A stretch of 64,000 nt of DNA, from NCBI RefSeq assembly GCF_029278605.1, contig NZ_CP119572.1, positions 3,681,513 through 3,745,512 on the forward strand, given 5' to 3'. The position numbers and the translations under genes are program-made. A model generated the notes under the pieces. The model saw only the letters and a list, made by a program, of their open reading frames with translations. It had not been told where the DNA came from and did not search any database. The stretch comes from Cupriavidus sp. WKF15. GTDB taxonomy: Bacteria > Pseudomonadota > Gammaproteobacteria > Burkholderiales > Burkholderiaceae. Shown here in pieces: positions 47,712-56,446 of the stretch. Each line of letters opens with the position of its first letter. Position 1 is the first letter of the stretch.

Positions 47712-49202
47712 ATGACCAAGACACTGACCACACTGCTGCTGGTGGCCGGCGTTCTGACGGGTTGCACGCTGGCGCCGAAGTATGAGCGCCCGGTGCCGCC
47801 GGTGGCGGCCGGCTTCCCGGCCGCGCCGGAAGGCTATGCCACCGCCGAAGTGAAGAGCGGCGAGACGCGCCGCGCCACCGATATCGGCTGGCGCGAGTTC
47901 TTCCGCGACCCGCGCCTGCAGGCGCTGATCGCCACCTCGCTGGAAAACAACCGCGACCTGCGCACCGCCGCGCTGCGCATCGAGGAAGCGCGCGCGCAGT
48001 ACCAGGTGCAGCGCGCCGACCTGCTGCCGACGGTGAATGCGAATGCTGGCTATACCCGTGCCAGCACCAACGCTGCCACGGGGGTATCGGTCCTGGGCCA
48101 GCCCGCGGTGTCGCAGGTCTACTCGGCCAGCCTCGGCATCTCGTCCTACGAGCTTGATTTCTTCGGCCGCGTGCGCAGCCTGTCCAACGCGGCGCTGGCG
48201 CAGTACTTCTCCACCGAAGAGGCGCATCGTTCGGCCTATATCTCGCTGGTGTCGGAAGTGGCCAAGGCCTACCTGTCCGAGCGTTCCTTCGCCGAGCAGT
48301 ACGAGATCGCACGCGACACGCTCAAGGCGCGCGAAAGCACCTACGCGCTCGCCAAGCAGCGTTTCGACGTGGGTGCCACGTCCGCGCTGGACCTGCGCGA
48401 CAACGAATCGCTGGTGGCGCAGGCACGCGTCTCCGCGGCGCAGCTGGCGCGCCAGCGCGCGCAGGCGCAGAACGCGCTCGAAGTGCTGGTGGGCAAGCCC
48501 ATTGGCTCGATCGAGAACCTGCCGGGGCCGATGCGGCTGTCGGATGAACGCATCATCAGCGACATCCCCGAAGGCCTGCCTTCGGACCTGCTCGAGCAGC
48601 GTCCCGACATCCGCCAGGCCGAGCAGCAGCTGCTGTCCGCCAATGCGAACATCGGCGCGGCGCGCGCGGCGTTCTTCCCGCGCATCACGCTGACCACCAG
48701 CATCGGCACCATCAGCCCGACGTTCTCGAACCTGTTCGACGCCGGCACCAAGGCGTGGTCGTTCGCGCCGCAGCTGACGTTGCCGATCTTCGACTATGGC
48801 CGCAACAAGTCGAACCTGGACCTGGCCAACGTGCGCAAGAACATCCAGGTGGCCAACTACGAGAAGACCATCCAGACGGCCTTCGCGGAGGTGGCCGATG
48901 CGCTGGTGGCGCGCGGCACGCTGGAAGACCAGGTGACGGGCCAGGAACAGGTGCGCAATGCGGAAGCGGCGCGTTATGAGCTGGCACGTGTGCGGTTCCG
49001 CAGCGGGGTTGCGAGCTACCTGGATGAGCTGGACGCGCAGCGTCAGTTGTTCACTGCGGAGCAGGCGCTGGTGCAGGCGCGGCAGCTGCGGTTGAACAAC
49101 TCGATCGACCTGTATCGGGCACTTGGCGGTGGCCTGAAGGAGACCGGCGAGGTGGCGCAGGCGCCGGCCCCCGCCGCACCGGCGGGAACGGTCACGCAGT
49201 AA
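47712..49202 (+). CDS. Outer-membrane efflux lipoprotein (OprM-like)
   Basis: 496 aa. Lipoprotein signal with LLLVAGVLTGCTLAPKYERP (lipobox LTGC). TolC-fold repeats are visible: WREFFRDPRLQALIATSLEN, NRDLRTAALRIEEARAQYQV in the first half, and RPDIRQAEQQLLSANANIGA, ARAAFFPRITLTTSIGTISP in the second. Forms the trimeric outer-membrane channel for the AcrAB-like pump and possibly also for the RND pair at 22-27 kb, which lacks one. It is the last gene of the operon and is followed 26 bases later by a strong terminator. Confidence 0.95.
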   Translation: MTKTLTTLLLVAGVLTGCTLAPKYERPVPPVAAGFPAAPEGYATAEVKSGETRRATDIGWREFFRDPRLQALIATSLENNRDLRTAALRIEEARAQYQVQRADLLPTVNANAGYTRASTNAATGVSVLGQPAVSQVYSASLGISSYELDFFGRVRSLSNAALAQYFSTEEAHRSAYISLVSEVAKAYLSERSFAEQYEIARDTLKARESTYALAKQRFDVGATSALDLRDNESLVAQARVSAAQLARQRAQAQNALEVLVGKPIGSIENLPGPMRLSDERIISDIPEGLPSDLLEQRPDIRQAEQQLLSANANIGAARAAFFPRITLTTSIGTISPTFSNLFDAGTKAWSFAPQLTLPIFDYGRNKSNLDLANVRKNIQVANYEKTIQTAFAEVADALVARGTLEDQVTGQEQVRNAEAARYELARVRFRSGVASYLDELDAQRQLFTAEQALVQARQLRLNNSIDLYRALGGGLKETGEVAQAPAPAAPAGTVTQ

Positions 49203-49227
49203 GGCTTGCCCAGGCTGGCTGATGAGC

Positions 49228-49256
49228 GGCGCACTTCGGTGCGCCGTTCTCTTTTT
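49228..49256 (+). terminator. Strong terminator of the efflux operon
   Basis: CGGCGCAC (49228-49235), loop TTCG, GTGCGCCG (49240-49247), then TTCTCTTTTT. A textbook UUCG-capped terminator. Confidence 0.9.
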
Positions 49257-49322
49257 GGCTTGGGCGTGATTGTGCCGATAATGCAGTGTCGCCACCGTCG
49301 GCGCCATCCGCACCCTGCTTCC

Positions 49323-50273
49323 ATGCACATCCGCTGGCTTGAAGACTTCATCTGCCTGGCCCAGGCCGGCAGCCTGGCGCGCGCGGCCGAATTGCGCAAC
49401 GTGACGCCGCCGGCGTTCGGGCGGCGCATGCAGGCGCTGGAAGTGTGGGCCGGCGCACCGCTGATCGACCGCAGCGCGTTCCCAGTGCGTCTGACAGCCG
49501 AGGGCCGCCAGTTCCTGGAAGCCGCGCAAAGCGCGCTGCAGACGCTTGAGGATGCACGCCTCGCGCTGCGTACGGCACACCGCGCCGATGCCAGCACGCT
49601 GACCATCGCCACGGGCAAGACGCTCGCGCGCTCGATGGTGCCGGCGTGGCTCGCCGGCCTGAGGCATTCGCTGCGCAACGACAAGGCGGCAGCGGGCTTT
49701 CGCACGCGGCTGTCCACCTTCCCGATGCACGATGCGCTCGCGATGTTCACGGAGGGCGATGCCGATTTCCTGCTGTGCTACAGCCCGCCGGATATTCCCG
49801 TGATGCTCGACGACGCGCACTACCGCTTCCACATGGTGGGCGTGGAGCGCCTGGTGTGCGTGAGCGCCGCCGACGCGGGCGGCGCACCGCAATTCCGGCT
49901 GCAGGCCGGCAAGAGCGGCGCGGCCATGGCTCCCACGCCAATGATCGCCTACGCCGACAGCCTGACGCTCGGCCGCATGGTCAACCAGGAGATCGCGCGC
50001 CGCAAGCTGGCCAGCCGCCTGGACGTGATCGCCGTCAGCGACTTCGCCGAGTCCGTGCACGAGATGGTGCGCCAGCGCATGGGCCTGGCCTGGCTGCCCG
50101 CGCGGTTGATTGCGGACGATCTCCATGCCGGGCGCCTGGTGCGCGCCACCACGGGCCGCGGCGCGGACGAGGCCGACCTTGCACTCGAGATCCGCCTGTA
50201 TCGCCAGCGCGCGCCGATGCGGCCGCTTGCAGAGGCATTCTGGGAAGCTGCGGTCAGCGAAGCACGGGGTTGA
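49323..50273 (+). CDS. LysR-family regulator (Bug/deacylase cluster)
   Basis: 316 aa. HTH domain: MHIRWLEDFICLAQAGSLAR, AAELRNVTPPAFGRRMQALE, VWAGAPLIDRSAFPVRLTAE; co-inducer domain afterwards with LTIATGKTLARSMVPAWLAG and ISVAVSDFAESVHEMVRQ-like sequence. This is the HypT/LrhA-type branch by N-terminal pattern (WLEDF). The start ATG at 49323 is chosen on the HTH; the upstream frame is not protein-like. It reads toward the Bug and deacylase genes, 108 bases upstream of bug, and probably regulates them in response to their substrate. Confidence 0.88.
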   Translation: MHIRWLEDFICLAQAGSLARAAELRNVTPPAFGRRMQALEVWAGAPLIDRSAFPVRLTAEGRQFLEAAQSALQTLEDARLALRTAHRADASTLTIATGKTLARSMVPAWLAGLRHSLRNDKAAAGFRTRLSTFPMHDALAMFTEGDADFLLCYSPPDIPVMLDDAHYRFHMVGVERLVCVSAADAGGAPQFRLQAGKSGAAMAPTPMIAYADSLTLGRMVNQEIARRKLASRLDVIAVSDFAESVHEMVRQRMGLAWLPARLIADDLHAGRLVRATTGRGADEADLALEIRLYRQRAPMRPLAEAFWEAAVSEARG

Positions 50274-50381
50274 GGCATTGCCGAAACGGCAACCCTCCTT
50301 GCCAAAGCCGCAATCCACCGTCCGGTCGGCTCACTAACATCGGGCCAGCGTCATCCCCATTCCAATCATCCGATCCGAGCC

Positions 50382-51356
50382 ATGACCACGAAGACCCTGT
50401 TGCGCGCGGCTGCCGCCGCCACCCTCGCCTGCTCCGCGCTTGTCGCCCATGCCTCCGGCTGGCCGGCCAAGCCGATCACGCTGGTGGTCGGCTACACCGC
50501 CGGCGGCAGCGTCGACCTGGTGGCGCGCACGGTCGCGCCCGAACTGGGCAAGCGCCTGGGCCAGAGCGTGGTCATCGAGAACCTGGGCGGCGCCGGCGGC
50601 ACCATCGGCGCGTCCAAGGTGGTCAAGGCCGAAGCCGACGGCTATACGCTGCTGATGGGATCGGGCAGTGAAGTGTCCATCGCCCGGCTGACCAATCCGG
50701 CCGTGCGCTACGACGGCGAGAAGGACCTGGCGCCGATCACCTTCGTCGGCACTCAGCCGATGGTGCTGGTCGGCAAGACTTCGTTGCCGGCGAAGAACGC
50801 CGCGGAACTGATGGCGCTGGCCAAGGAGCAGCCGGGCAAGCTGTCGTACGCCTCGTCGGGCGTGGGCACGCCGCTGAACCTGGCGGGCGAGCTGATCAAG
50901 CAGCAGGGCCACGTCAACATCACGCACGTGCCGTACAAGGGCGCCTCGGCCATGGCGACCGACCTGCTCGGCGGCCAGATCGACCTCGCGGTGATGGTGC
51001 TGTCGTCGGCGCTGCCGCATATCCAGGCGGGCCGCGTGAAGGCCTACGGCGTGACCGAGGCCAAGCGTTCCGGCGTGGCGCCGAACGTGCCGGCGCTGGC
51101 GGAGACCCCGGCGCTCAAGGGCGTGGACATGGGCGTGTGGTTCGGCCTGATGGGCCCGGCCGGCACGCCGCGGCCGGTCATCGACCGCCTCAACACCGAG
51201 ATGCAGGCCGTGCTCGCCATGCCTGACGTGAAGAAGAAGCTGGCCGAGGCCGGCGTGGAAGTGGCCCCGGCCAACCCGGCCCAGTTCGGCGCGTTCATCA
51301 AGCGCGAGACCGGCCGCTACCGCACCATCGTCCAGACCGCCGGCATCCGCGAATAA
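50382..51356 (+). CDS. Bug-type periplasmic substrate-binding protein
   Basis: 324 aa. Signal peptide of about 24 residues (LLRAAAAATLACSALVAHA). Mature TctC/Bug fold: WPAKPITLVVGYTAGGSVDL, ENLGGAGGTIGASKVVKAEA, DGYTLLMGSGSEVS, SYASSGVGTPLNLAGEL, HVPYKGASAMATDLLGGQID and WFGLMGPAGTPRPVIDRL. These bind carboxylates or amino acids (aspartate, glutamate, nicotinate in known cases). No tctA/tctB genes adjoin it, so it may feed the tctAB permease at 32-34 kb or a sensor. The next gene, a zinc deacylase, suggests an N-acyl amino acid as substrate. Confidence 0.93.
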   Translation: MTTKTLLRAAAAATLACSALVAHASGWPAKPITLVVGYTAGGSVDLVARTVAPELGKRLGQSVVIENLGGAGGTIGASKVVKAEADGYTLLMGSGSEVSIARLTNPAVRYDGEKDLAPITFVGTQPMVLVGKTSLPAKNAAELMALAKEQPGKLSYASSGVGTPLNLAGELIKQQGHVNITHVPYKGASAMATDLLGGQIDLAVMVLSSALPHIQAGRVKAYGVTEAKRSGVAPNVPALAETPALKGVDMGVWFGLMGPAGTPRPVIDRLNTEMQAVLAMPDVKKKLAEAGVEVAPANPAQFGAFIKRETGRYRTIVQTAGIRE

Positions 51357-51382
51357 GCCGTCACCCAGCAGGACATCCCAGC

Positions 51383-52357
51383 ATGAGCAACGCTCCTCTC
51401 ACCCTTGACGCTTATCCCGTCGAGGTCGAATTTCCCGATATCCGCCCTTATGCCAAGGGCAACTGCGGCATCCCGTATGTGTTCACGTTCGACAGCGGCG
51501 TGGCCGGCCCGCACGTGATGGTCAATGCGCTCACGCACGGCAACGAGGTGTGCGGCGCCATCACCGTCAAAGGGCTGCTCGATGCCGGCGTAAGGCCGAG
51601 CCGCGGGCGCCTGACGCTGGCATTCGCCAACGTAGACGCCTACCAGCGCTTCGACCCGGCCCGGCCGGATGCCTCGCGCTATGTCGACCAGGACTTCAAC
51701 CGCGTCTGGACCGCCGCGGTGCTCGACGATGCCGGCCGCGATTCGTCCGAACTGCGCCGCGCGCGCGCCATGCGCCCCGTGATCGATACCGTGGACCTGC
51801 TGCTCGACCTGCACTCGATGCACGAGAAGAGCCGCCCGCTGATCGTCTCCGGCCCGCTCGACAAGGGCATTGCGCTGGCCCGCCAGCTCGGCGCGCCGGC
51901 TGATGTGATCGTCGACGAAGGCCATCCGGAAGGCCGCCGCATGCGCGATTACGCGGACTTCGGCGATCCGGCCAGCGCGCGCAATGCGCTGCTGATCGAA
52001 TGCGGCCAGCACTGGGAAGCCGCGGCCGTCACGGTGGCGCGCGACAGCGCGGCGCGTTTCCTGCTCAATGCGGGCGTGATCGACGCGCAGGACGTGCCGG
52101 CGGGCTGGCTGCAGCCGCTGCCGGCCGCGCAGCGCGTGGTGCGCGTGACCGAACCCGTGGTGGCCACCAGCATGGACTTCCGCTTTGCCGGTGCATACAC
52201 CGGGCTGGAAACCTTTGCGGACGCTGGCACGGTCGTCGGCTGGCGCGACGGCGAGCCGGTGGTGACGCCCTACCCCAACTGCGTGCTGGTGATGCCCTCG
52301 CTGCGGCAGCTGCGCCCCGGCGTGACCGTGGTGCGGCTGGGCCGGCTCGAGGGCTGA
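51383..52357 (+). CDS. Succinylglutamate desuccinylase/aspartoacylase family protein
   Basis: 324 aa M14-like zinc amidohydrolase. Motifs: zinc ligands in NALTHGNEVCGA (HxxE) and the third in LLLDLHSMHEKSRPL; SRYVDQDFNRVW carries the family DxNR; catalytic Glu in ALLIECGQHWE. It removes an acyl group from an N-acyl amino acid. The gene lies 26 bases after bug, the same operon, and both are probably under the LysR regulator at 49.3 kb. The pairing of uptake protein and deacylase implies a pathway for an imported N-acylated compound; I cannot tell which. Confidence 0.9.
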   Translation: MSNAPLTLDAYPVEVEFPDIRPYAKGNCGIPYVFTFDSGVAGPHVMVNALTHGNEVCGAITVKGLLDAGVRPSRGRLTLAFANVDAYQRFDPARPDASRYVDQDFNRVWTAAVLDDAGRDSSELRRARAMRPVIDTVDLLLDLHSMHEKSRPLIVSGPLDKGIALARQLGAPADVIVDEGHPEGRRMRDYADFGDPASARNALLIECGQHWEAAAVTVARDSAARFLLNAGVIDAQDVPAGWLQPLPAAQRVVRVTEPVVATSMDFRFAGAYTGLETFADAGTVVGWRDGEPVVTPYPNCVLVMPSLRQLRPGVTVVRLGRLEG

Positions 52358-52361
52358 ACGC

Positions 52362-52940
52362 TCAGGAAGCGGCGGCGGTGCCCGCTGCCGGTGCGGCCAC
52401 GGGCGTGCCGGCGGGCGGAGGCGGTGGGGGCAGCATGCCGGGGAACAGCTGTTCCACCAGCGCATCGAGCGTCTTCTCCGGCATGACGAAGTTGCTCAGG
52501 TTGATCCCGCCGGCGCCGCGGTTGGCGCTGTAGACCGCCTTGCCCATGCGCGCGCCGTTCTGGAACACGATGATGTCCACGCTGTTCAGGTACGTCATCC
52601 AGAACCACGCGCTTTTGGCCGAGTACGTGGCCACCAGCGGGCACGACACCACGGGCGCGTACGGCGGCAGCAGCTTCACTTCGAAGTTGCGCGCCTGCAG
52701 CGACGCGCGGAACGCGTCGAGATATTCGTTGCCACTCACCGGGTTCGCCACCACGCACAGCAGCGCGCCATTGGCGCCGTAGCTGCCACGCGGGCCGGCT
52801 GCGACAGTGCTGCCGGCGGGGATCTGGAAGGCGGAGAGCGTGTCGCCCTGCTCGGGCCGGTCCACGGGCATCACGGCCTGGTACGTGGAGCAGCCGGTAA
52901 TCATCAGGCCCAGCGCGGCGGCCAGCAGTGCTTTGTTCAT
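52362..52940 (-). CDS. Lipoprotein of unknown function
   Basis: 192 aa. Lipoprotein signal MNKALLAAALGLMITGCSTY (lipobox ITGC). The body has no motif I recognise: SFGANGALLCVVANPVSG-type segments with two Cys about 65 residues apart, WFWMTYLNSVDIIVFQNG, and a Pro/Ala tail (PPPPPPAGTPVAAPAAGTA). The start ATG at 52940 opens the signal. It converges with the deacylase gene four bases away and lies upstream of nothing on its own strand, so it is probably a single-gene unit. Likely outer-membrane anchored; role unknown. Confidence 0.8.
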   Translation of the reverse strand: MNKALLAAALGLMITGCSTYQAVMPVDRPEQGDTLSAFQIPAGSTVAAGPRGSYGANGALLCVVANPVSGNEYLDAFRASLQARNFEVKLLPPYAPVVSCPLVATYSAKSAWFWMTYLNSVDIIVFQNGARMGKAVYSANRGAGGINLSNFVMPEKTLDALVEQLFPGMLPPPPPPAGTPVAAPAAGTAAAS

Positions 52941-53097
52941 GGAGTGTCCTGGATGGCATCGGCGCCGCTGCCGCCTTGCGGCGGGCGGAGCATCGGTAGC
53001 GTATCCGTCCACTGTATGCGCCGGCGCGCCGCGCCGATACCGAGAACAGAGGCGCAAAACGGGCGCTGCCTGCCCGTTGCGCGCGCCGCGTGCCGCT

Positions 53098-53298
53098 TCA
53101 GGCGCCGGCGACGGGCTGCGCCAGGCGCCCCACCAGGATCAGCAACAACGCCGCCAGGCACAGGCCGATCACGGCAATCTGCAGCCGCCCGACGGGCTTG
53201 CCCTGCAGGAAGGTCTGGCTGATGAACGTGGGTGAAACCAGCCCGACCACGGTGACGATCAGAGTGAGGAGGGCAAGGACGGAGAGGATGGTTTGCAT
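53098..53298 (-). CDS. Small membrane protein
   Basis: 66 aa with two hydrophobic segments, ILSVLALLTLIVTVVGLVS and LQIAVIGLCLAALLLILVG, separated by a short charged loop (QGKPVGR). The start ATG at 53298 is chosen because it begins at the first segment; a longer reading frame to 53448 would add 50 basic residues that look like the antisense of the next gene. It follows the tRNA_anti-like gene by 20 bases on the same strand. Function unknown. Confidence 0.65.
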   Translation of the reverse strand: MQTILSVLALLTLIVTVVGLVSPTFISQTFLQGKPVGRLQIAVIGLCLAALLLILVGRLAQPVAGA

Positions 53299-53318
53299 GT
53301 GGTGGTCCAGCCAGTCAC

Positions 53319-53891
53319 TTAGTTGGCGCCGCCGCGCAGCAGGCAATCGCTCAGCAGAGGCGTGCCGTCGGACAGGCCCGCGCCGTTGCACTCCACGGCT
53401 ACCTTCTGTCCGCGCCGCACCATGGTGGCGCGCGCTTCCACCTCGCACTCGCGGCCGGCCGGACCGCAGATCTGCCGGCGCAGCAACTGGGCGCGCACCG
53501 TCGCGTTCGGGTCGCTGGTACGGATATCGAGAAACACATTGTCCCCCTCGCCGCGCCGCACGCCGCTGGCTATGCCTTCGACGATGATGTACTTGCCGCG
53601 ATAGCGGTCGTCGGCCGCGCCGGCGTTGTCGCGATAGTCGTTCAGGATGGCGTCGGCCTGGTACTGCGGCAGGCGGTCGGCCGGGCGCTGCGGGTCGATG
53701 CTCACGGGATCGAGCGTGCCGTTGCGCGGCACGCCGCGTACCTCGCTGGCGGCTTGCATGTCGGCGGGTGGTTCCGCCGTCGCGGCCTGCTGGTTCTGGC
53801 GCTGGCCCTTGTCATTGCCGGCGAACCAGAGCATGCCAAGGACGGCCACGGCGACGACGGCGATGAGGATCTGCTGGGTACGGTTCAACAT
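53319..53891 (-). CDS. Membrane-anchored tRNA_anti-like (OB-fold) protein
   Basis: 190 aa. One N-terminal membrane anchor (ILIAVVAVAVLGMLWFAG, about residues 8-26), a Gln/Ala-rich linker, then an OB-fold of the tRNA_anti-like type from about residue 85 (KYIIVEGIASGVRRGEGDNV, FLDIRTSDPNATVRAQLL). Two cysteines near the C-terminus (CGPAGREC) and another pair later could form disulfides in the periplasm. The start ATG at 53891 directly precedes the anchor. Homologues are common in Burkholderiales and Xanthomonas but uncharacterised. It lies 20 bases upstream of the small membrane protein, so the two are probably one transcript. Confidence 0.8.
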   Translation of the reverse strand: MLNRTQQILIAVVAVAVLGMLWFAGNDKGQRQNQQAATAEPPADMQAASEVRGVPRNGTLDPVSIDPQRPADRLPQYQADAILNDYRDNAGAADDRYRGKYIIVEGIASGVRRGEGDNVFLDIRTSDPNATVRAQLLRRQICGPAGRECEVEARATMVRRGQKVAVECNGAGLSDGTPLLSDCLLRGGAN

Positions 53892-53931
53892 CTGGAAATT
53901 CCTGCTTGAAATGACTGGCCGGCGGCGGCCG

Positions 53932-55176
53932 CTATCCCCTTGCCCGCCGGCAAAAGGTTTCGATGGCGGCCACGGCGTTATCCACACCGCGTTCCGCCCG
54001 GATGGCAGCGCCGAGCGCCGCGGCTTTCTCGCGCACGCCGGGCTGTTGCGTGAAGGCGAGCATCGCCGCGAGCTTGCCAGCGTCGATGTCATGCCCGGCG
54101 ACATGGCGCGGCGCCACGCCGCAGGCCGCCAGCCGGCCGGCCCAGAAGAACTGGTCGCCCGCGAACGGCAGCACGATCGACGGCACGCCGGCCGCCGCGA
54201 CCGCGTGCGTGGTGCCGGCGCCGCCGTGGTGGATGGCCGCGCTCACGCGCGGCAGCAGCCAGTCATGCGGCGTGGCGCCGATCACATGGAAGTTCGGCGG
54301 CAGCGCGGCGGCATCGATCCCGCTCCAGCCCGGATAGAACAGCGTGCGTCGCCCGTCCAGCGCCTGAACCAGCGCGCGCGCCACCTTGTCGCGGTCAAAA
54401 CCGGCCATGCTGCCGAAGCCGACATAGACCGGCGGCTCGCCCGCGGCCAGGAAGTCCTGCAACGCGGCGGGCGCCTGCCAGCCATCCTGCGCGGGCAGCG
54501 TCCATGCGCCGCAGACCAGCCAGTCCGCATGCCAGTCGCGCGGGCGCGGCACCAGCTGCGGTGATATGCCGTAAAGCGACGGGAAATCCTGCCAAACCGC
54601 CTTGCGCGGCGCGAGCCCGAACTGTGCCTGCCGGCCTGCATTGATGGCGGGCCGGAACATGCGCCACAGCACGTAGTTGATGAGCTGATGGGTGGCCTGG
54701 TTGACCCAGCCCGGCAGGCGCCACGGCGGCAGGAACGCCGACGGGAAATCGCGCGTCGGCGACAGCGGGAACATCGCGGCGGCGATCGCGGGCTTGCCCA
54801 ACGCATCGCCAACGGCCATGCCGACATAGGCGGCCAGTCCCGAGAAGACGATGGCGTCGCGCTCGCGCGCGGCGGCGGTGAGCTGCGCCATCCACCGGGC
54901 GGTGTTGTCCTCCGCAATGCGCGCGAAGGCACGCGTGGCCTCGCTGACATTGCCGCCTTCGGTCATCAGCTTGTGCAGCGCGCCGCCCGGCGCCAGCGTC
55001 GCCTGGATGTCCCCAGCGAGCGCCTCGAACGCGAGGCCATGCTCCGCCGCCAGTGCCTCGGCCGACCGTTCCCCCAGCATCAACACCTCATGGCCGGCCG
55101 CACGCAGCCCCGCGCCGAGGGCGACGATGGGACGGCAGTCACCCTGGGTGCCGAAGGTGATGAGGGTCAGGCGCAT
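53932..55176 (-). CDS. UGT/MGT-type glycosyltransferase
   Basis: 414 aa GT1-family enzyme with GT-B fold. N-terminal half: MRLTLITFGTQGDCRPIVAL, the start of the sterol/flavonoid glucosyltransferase type; C-terminal half contains the nucleotide-sugar signature: PPVYVGFGSMAGFDRDKVAR, LPRVSAAIHHGGAGTTHAVA and GVPSIVLPFAGDQFFWAGRL (HHGGAGTT and GDQ). Acceptor unknown: rhamnolipid, sterol-like or macrolide acceptors are all possible. The start ATG at 55176 is the first at the conserved MRLTLITFGT; upstream sequence is not conserved. It converges with nothing and is divergent from the HAD-type gene at 55351. Confidence 0.9.
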   Translation of the reverse strand: MRLTLITFGTQGDCRPIVALGAGLRAAGHEVLMLGERSAEALAAEHGLAFEALAGDIQATLAPGGALHKLMTEGGNVSEATRAFARIAEDNTARWMAQLTAAARERDAIVFSGLAAYVGMAVGDALGKPAIAAAMFPLSPTRDFPSAFLPPWRLPGWVNQATHQLINYVLWRMFRPAINAGRQAQFGLAPRKAVWQDFPSLYGISPQLVPRPRDWHADWLVCGAWTLPAQDGWQAPAALQDFLAAGEPPVYVGFGSMAGFDRDKVARALVQALDGRRTLFYPGWSGIDAAALPPNFHVIGATPHDWLLPRVSAAIHHGGAGTTHAVAAAGVPSIVLPFAGDQFFWAGRLAACGVAPRHVAGHDIDAGKLAAMLAFTQQPGVREKAAALGAAIRAERGVDNAVAAIETFCRRARG

Positions 55177-55350
55177 GCGGTGGAAGATGTCGGGATTGTC
55201 GGCTTGCGGATTGCGTGGATGGGGCGAGCGCGCCGGCCCGATAGTGTACCCGCATGCCACCTGCCGGCCGGGCCGCGCGGAATTCCCGACCGGGGGTTTG
55301 CCGGCCCGTGCACAATGGGGGCTTCTGGCCAATCCACCGGGACCGACGCC

Positions 55351-55965
55351 ATGACCGCACCGATCCAGCTCGTCCTGTTCGACATGGAAGGGGTACTGAC
55401 CCACTATGACCGTGCGGCGCGGGCGGAGCACCTGGCTGCAACGACTGGCCGGTCAGTCGACCAGGTCCGGTACGCCATCTGGGGCTCGGGGCTTGAAGCG
55501 CGCGCCGATGCCGGCGAGATCAGCGATGACGAGTACCTGCGGGAACTCGGGCAACTGCTGGGCTGCCATGTTGATCGTGCCGACTGGCTGGCGTCCCGCC
55601 GCGCATCGATCACACCCAATGCCGACACGCTGGCGCTTGCGGCCAGGCTGGCCGGTCGCCACCGGATCGCGATTCTTACTAACAACTGCCGGCTGGTGAC
55701 GGACCATATCGATTACCTGAATCCGGCGGTCGCTCGGTTGTTCGGCAAGCACGTTTATCCGTCTGCCGCGTTTGGTGCGACCAAGCCGGATGTGCGGGCC
55801 TATCTCGGCTGTATCGGCCAGCTCGGATGCAGTGCTGCACAGACGCTGTTCATCGATGACACGGAAGCCAACGTCGATGGGGCAATCGATGCTGGCTTGC
55901 TCGGGTACAGGTTTGTGGGGGCGGACGCGTTGTCGGCGGAACTGGTGCGGAGGCAGCTGATCTAG
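55351..55965 (+). CDS. HAD-superfamily hydrolase
   Basis: 204 aa phosphatase/dehalogenase-like protein. Motif I LVLFDMEGVLTHYD (nucleophile DxEG variant: Asp then Glu where Asp is usual), motif II ILTNN, motif III Lys in FGATKPDVRAYL, motif IV FIDDTEANVDGA. The Glu in motif I (DME) differs from the usual D-x-D acid/base and matches the YihX-like subgroup. No substrate can be inferred. The start ATG at 55351 was chosen at MTAPIQLVLFD. It is divergent from the glycosyltransferase gene. Confidence 0.9.
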   Translation: MTAPIQLVLFDMEGVLTHYDRAARAEHLAATTGRSVDQVRYAIWGSGLEARADAGEISDDEYLRELGQLLGCHVDRADWLASRRASITPNADTLALAARLAGRHRIAILTNNCRLVTDHIDYLNPAVARLFGKHVYPSAAFGATKPDVRAYLGCIGQLGCSAAQTLFIDDTEANVDGAIDAGLLGYRFVGADALSAELVRRQLI

Positions 55966-56035
55966 CGTTGCGGGCCAGCCTGTAGGCTCGGGATCCCTGG
56001 CGACGCCCAAGGCGCCCGATCGTGTCCTTTGCTTT

Positions 56036-56050
56036 CATTGTGATTCAATG
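56036..56050. promoter_or_regulatory. Short inverted repeat before the antitoxin remnant
   Basis: CATTG-TGATT-CAATG lies 35-49 bases before the antitoxin ATG, in an AT-rich patch. Ribbon-helix-helix antitoxins usually repress their own operon through such a site. Confidence 0.35.
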
Positions 56051-56084
56051 ACAGCCTTGAAAGCAAAATTGAACGGTGACTGCG

Positions 56085-56360
56085 ATGGCGACATTAACCG
56101 TACGTGACCTCCCGGACGAAACCCACCGAGCATTGCAAGCACTGGCGGCCGCGCATGGTCGTAGTACGGAGGCCGAGGTCCGCGACATCCTGGTGCGCGC
56201 CGTGAACTCGCCGGGACGGGTGAGGATGGGCGATGCACTGGCGGGACTCGGGCGGCGCCTGGGCCTGACCAATGCCGATGTCGAGGTGCTCGAACAGACT
56301 CGTAACCGGACGGCTATATCGCCGCGATCGCGATCGCGACCGCGCACGGATTCACGGTAG
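56085..56360 (+). pseudogene. FitA/VapB-like antitoxin with foreign tail (deletion fusion)
   Basis: 91 aa as read. The first about 72 residues are a normal FitA-type ribbon-helix-helix antitoxin: MATLTVRDLPDETHRALQAL, AAAHGRSTEAEVRDILVRAV, LAGLGRRLGLTNADVEVLEQ. After LEQTRNRT the frame runs into Arg/Ser-rich nonsense (SPRSRSRPRTDSR), exactly where a FitA protein should end with its toxin-binding tail. The DNA there is the 3' end of the FitB toxin in another frame, so an internal deletion has joined the two genes. The DNA-binding half could still be made, but the toxin-binding part is gone. A GTG at 56076 is an alternative start. Confidence 0.85.
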
Positions 56361-56446
56361 CCTCGCGCGACACGGCGCCTTTCGAAGCCGCCGGCGTCCC
56401 AGTGATTGATCCCTGGAAGACTACTTCCCAATACAAAACCGCGTAA
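56312..56446 (+). pseudogene. 3' remnant of a FitB/VapC (PIN) toxin
   Basis: 44 codons then TAA. In this frame the DNA reads GYIAAIAIATAHGFTVASRD, TAPFEAAGVPVIDPW, the last part of FitB-type PIN nucleases (D-G-Y-I-A-A, TRDTAPF and INPW are the family tail). The N-terminal PIN residues and the main catalytic Asp residues are missing. It has no start codon. Its 3' end overlaps the mnmE 3' end on the opposite strand by 26 bases. It overlaps the antitoxin reading frame in another frame. Confidence 0.85.
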
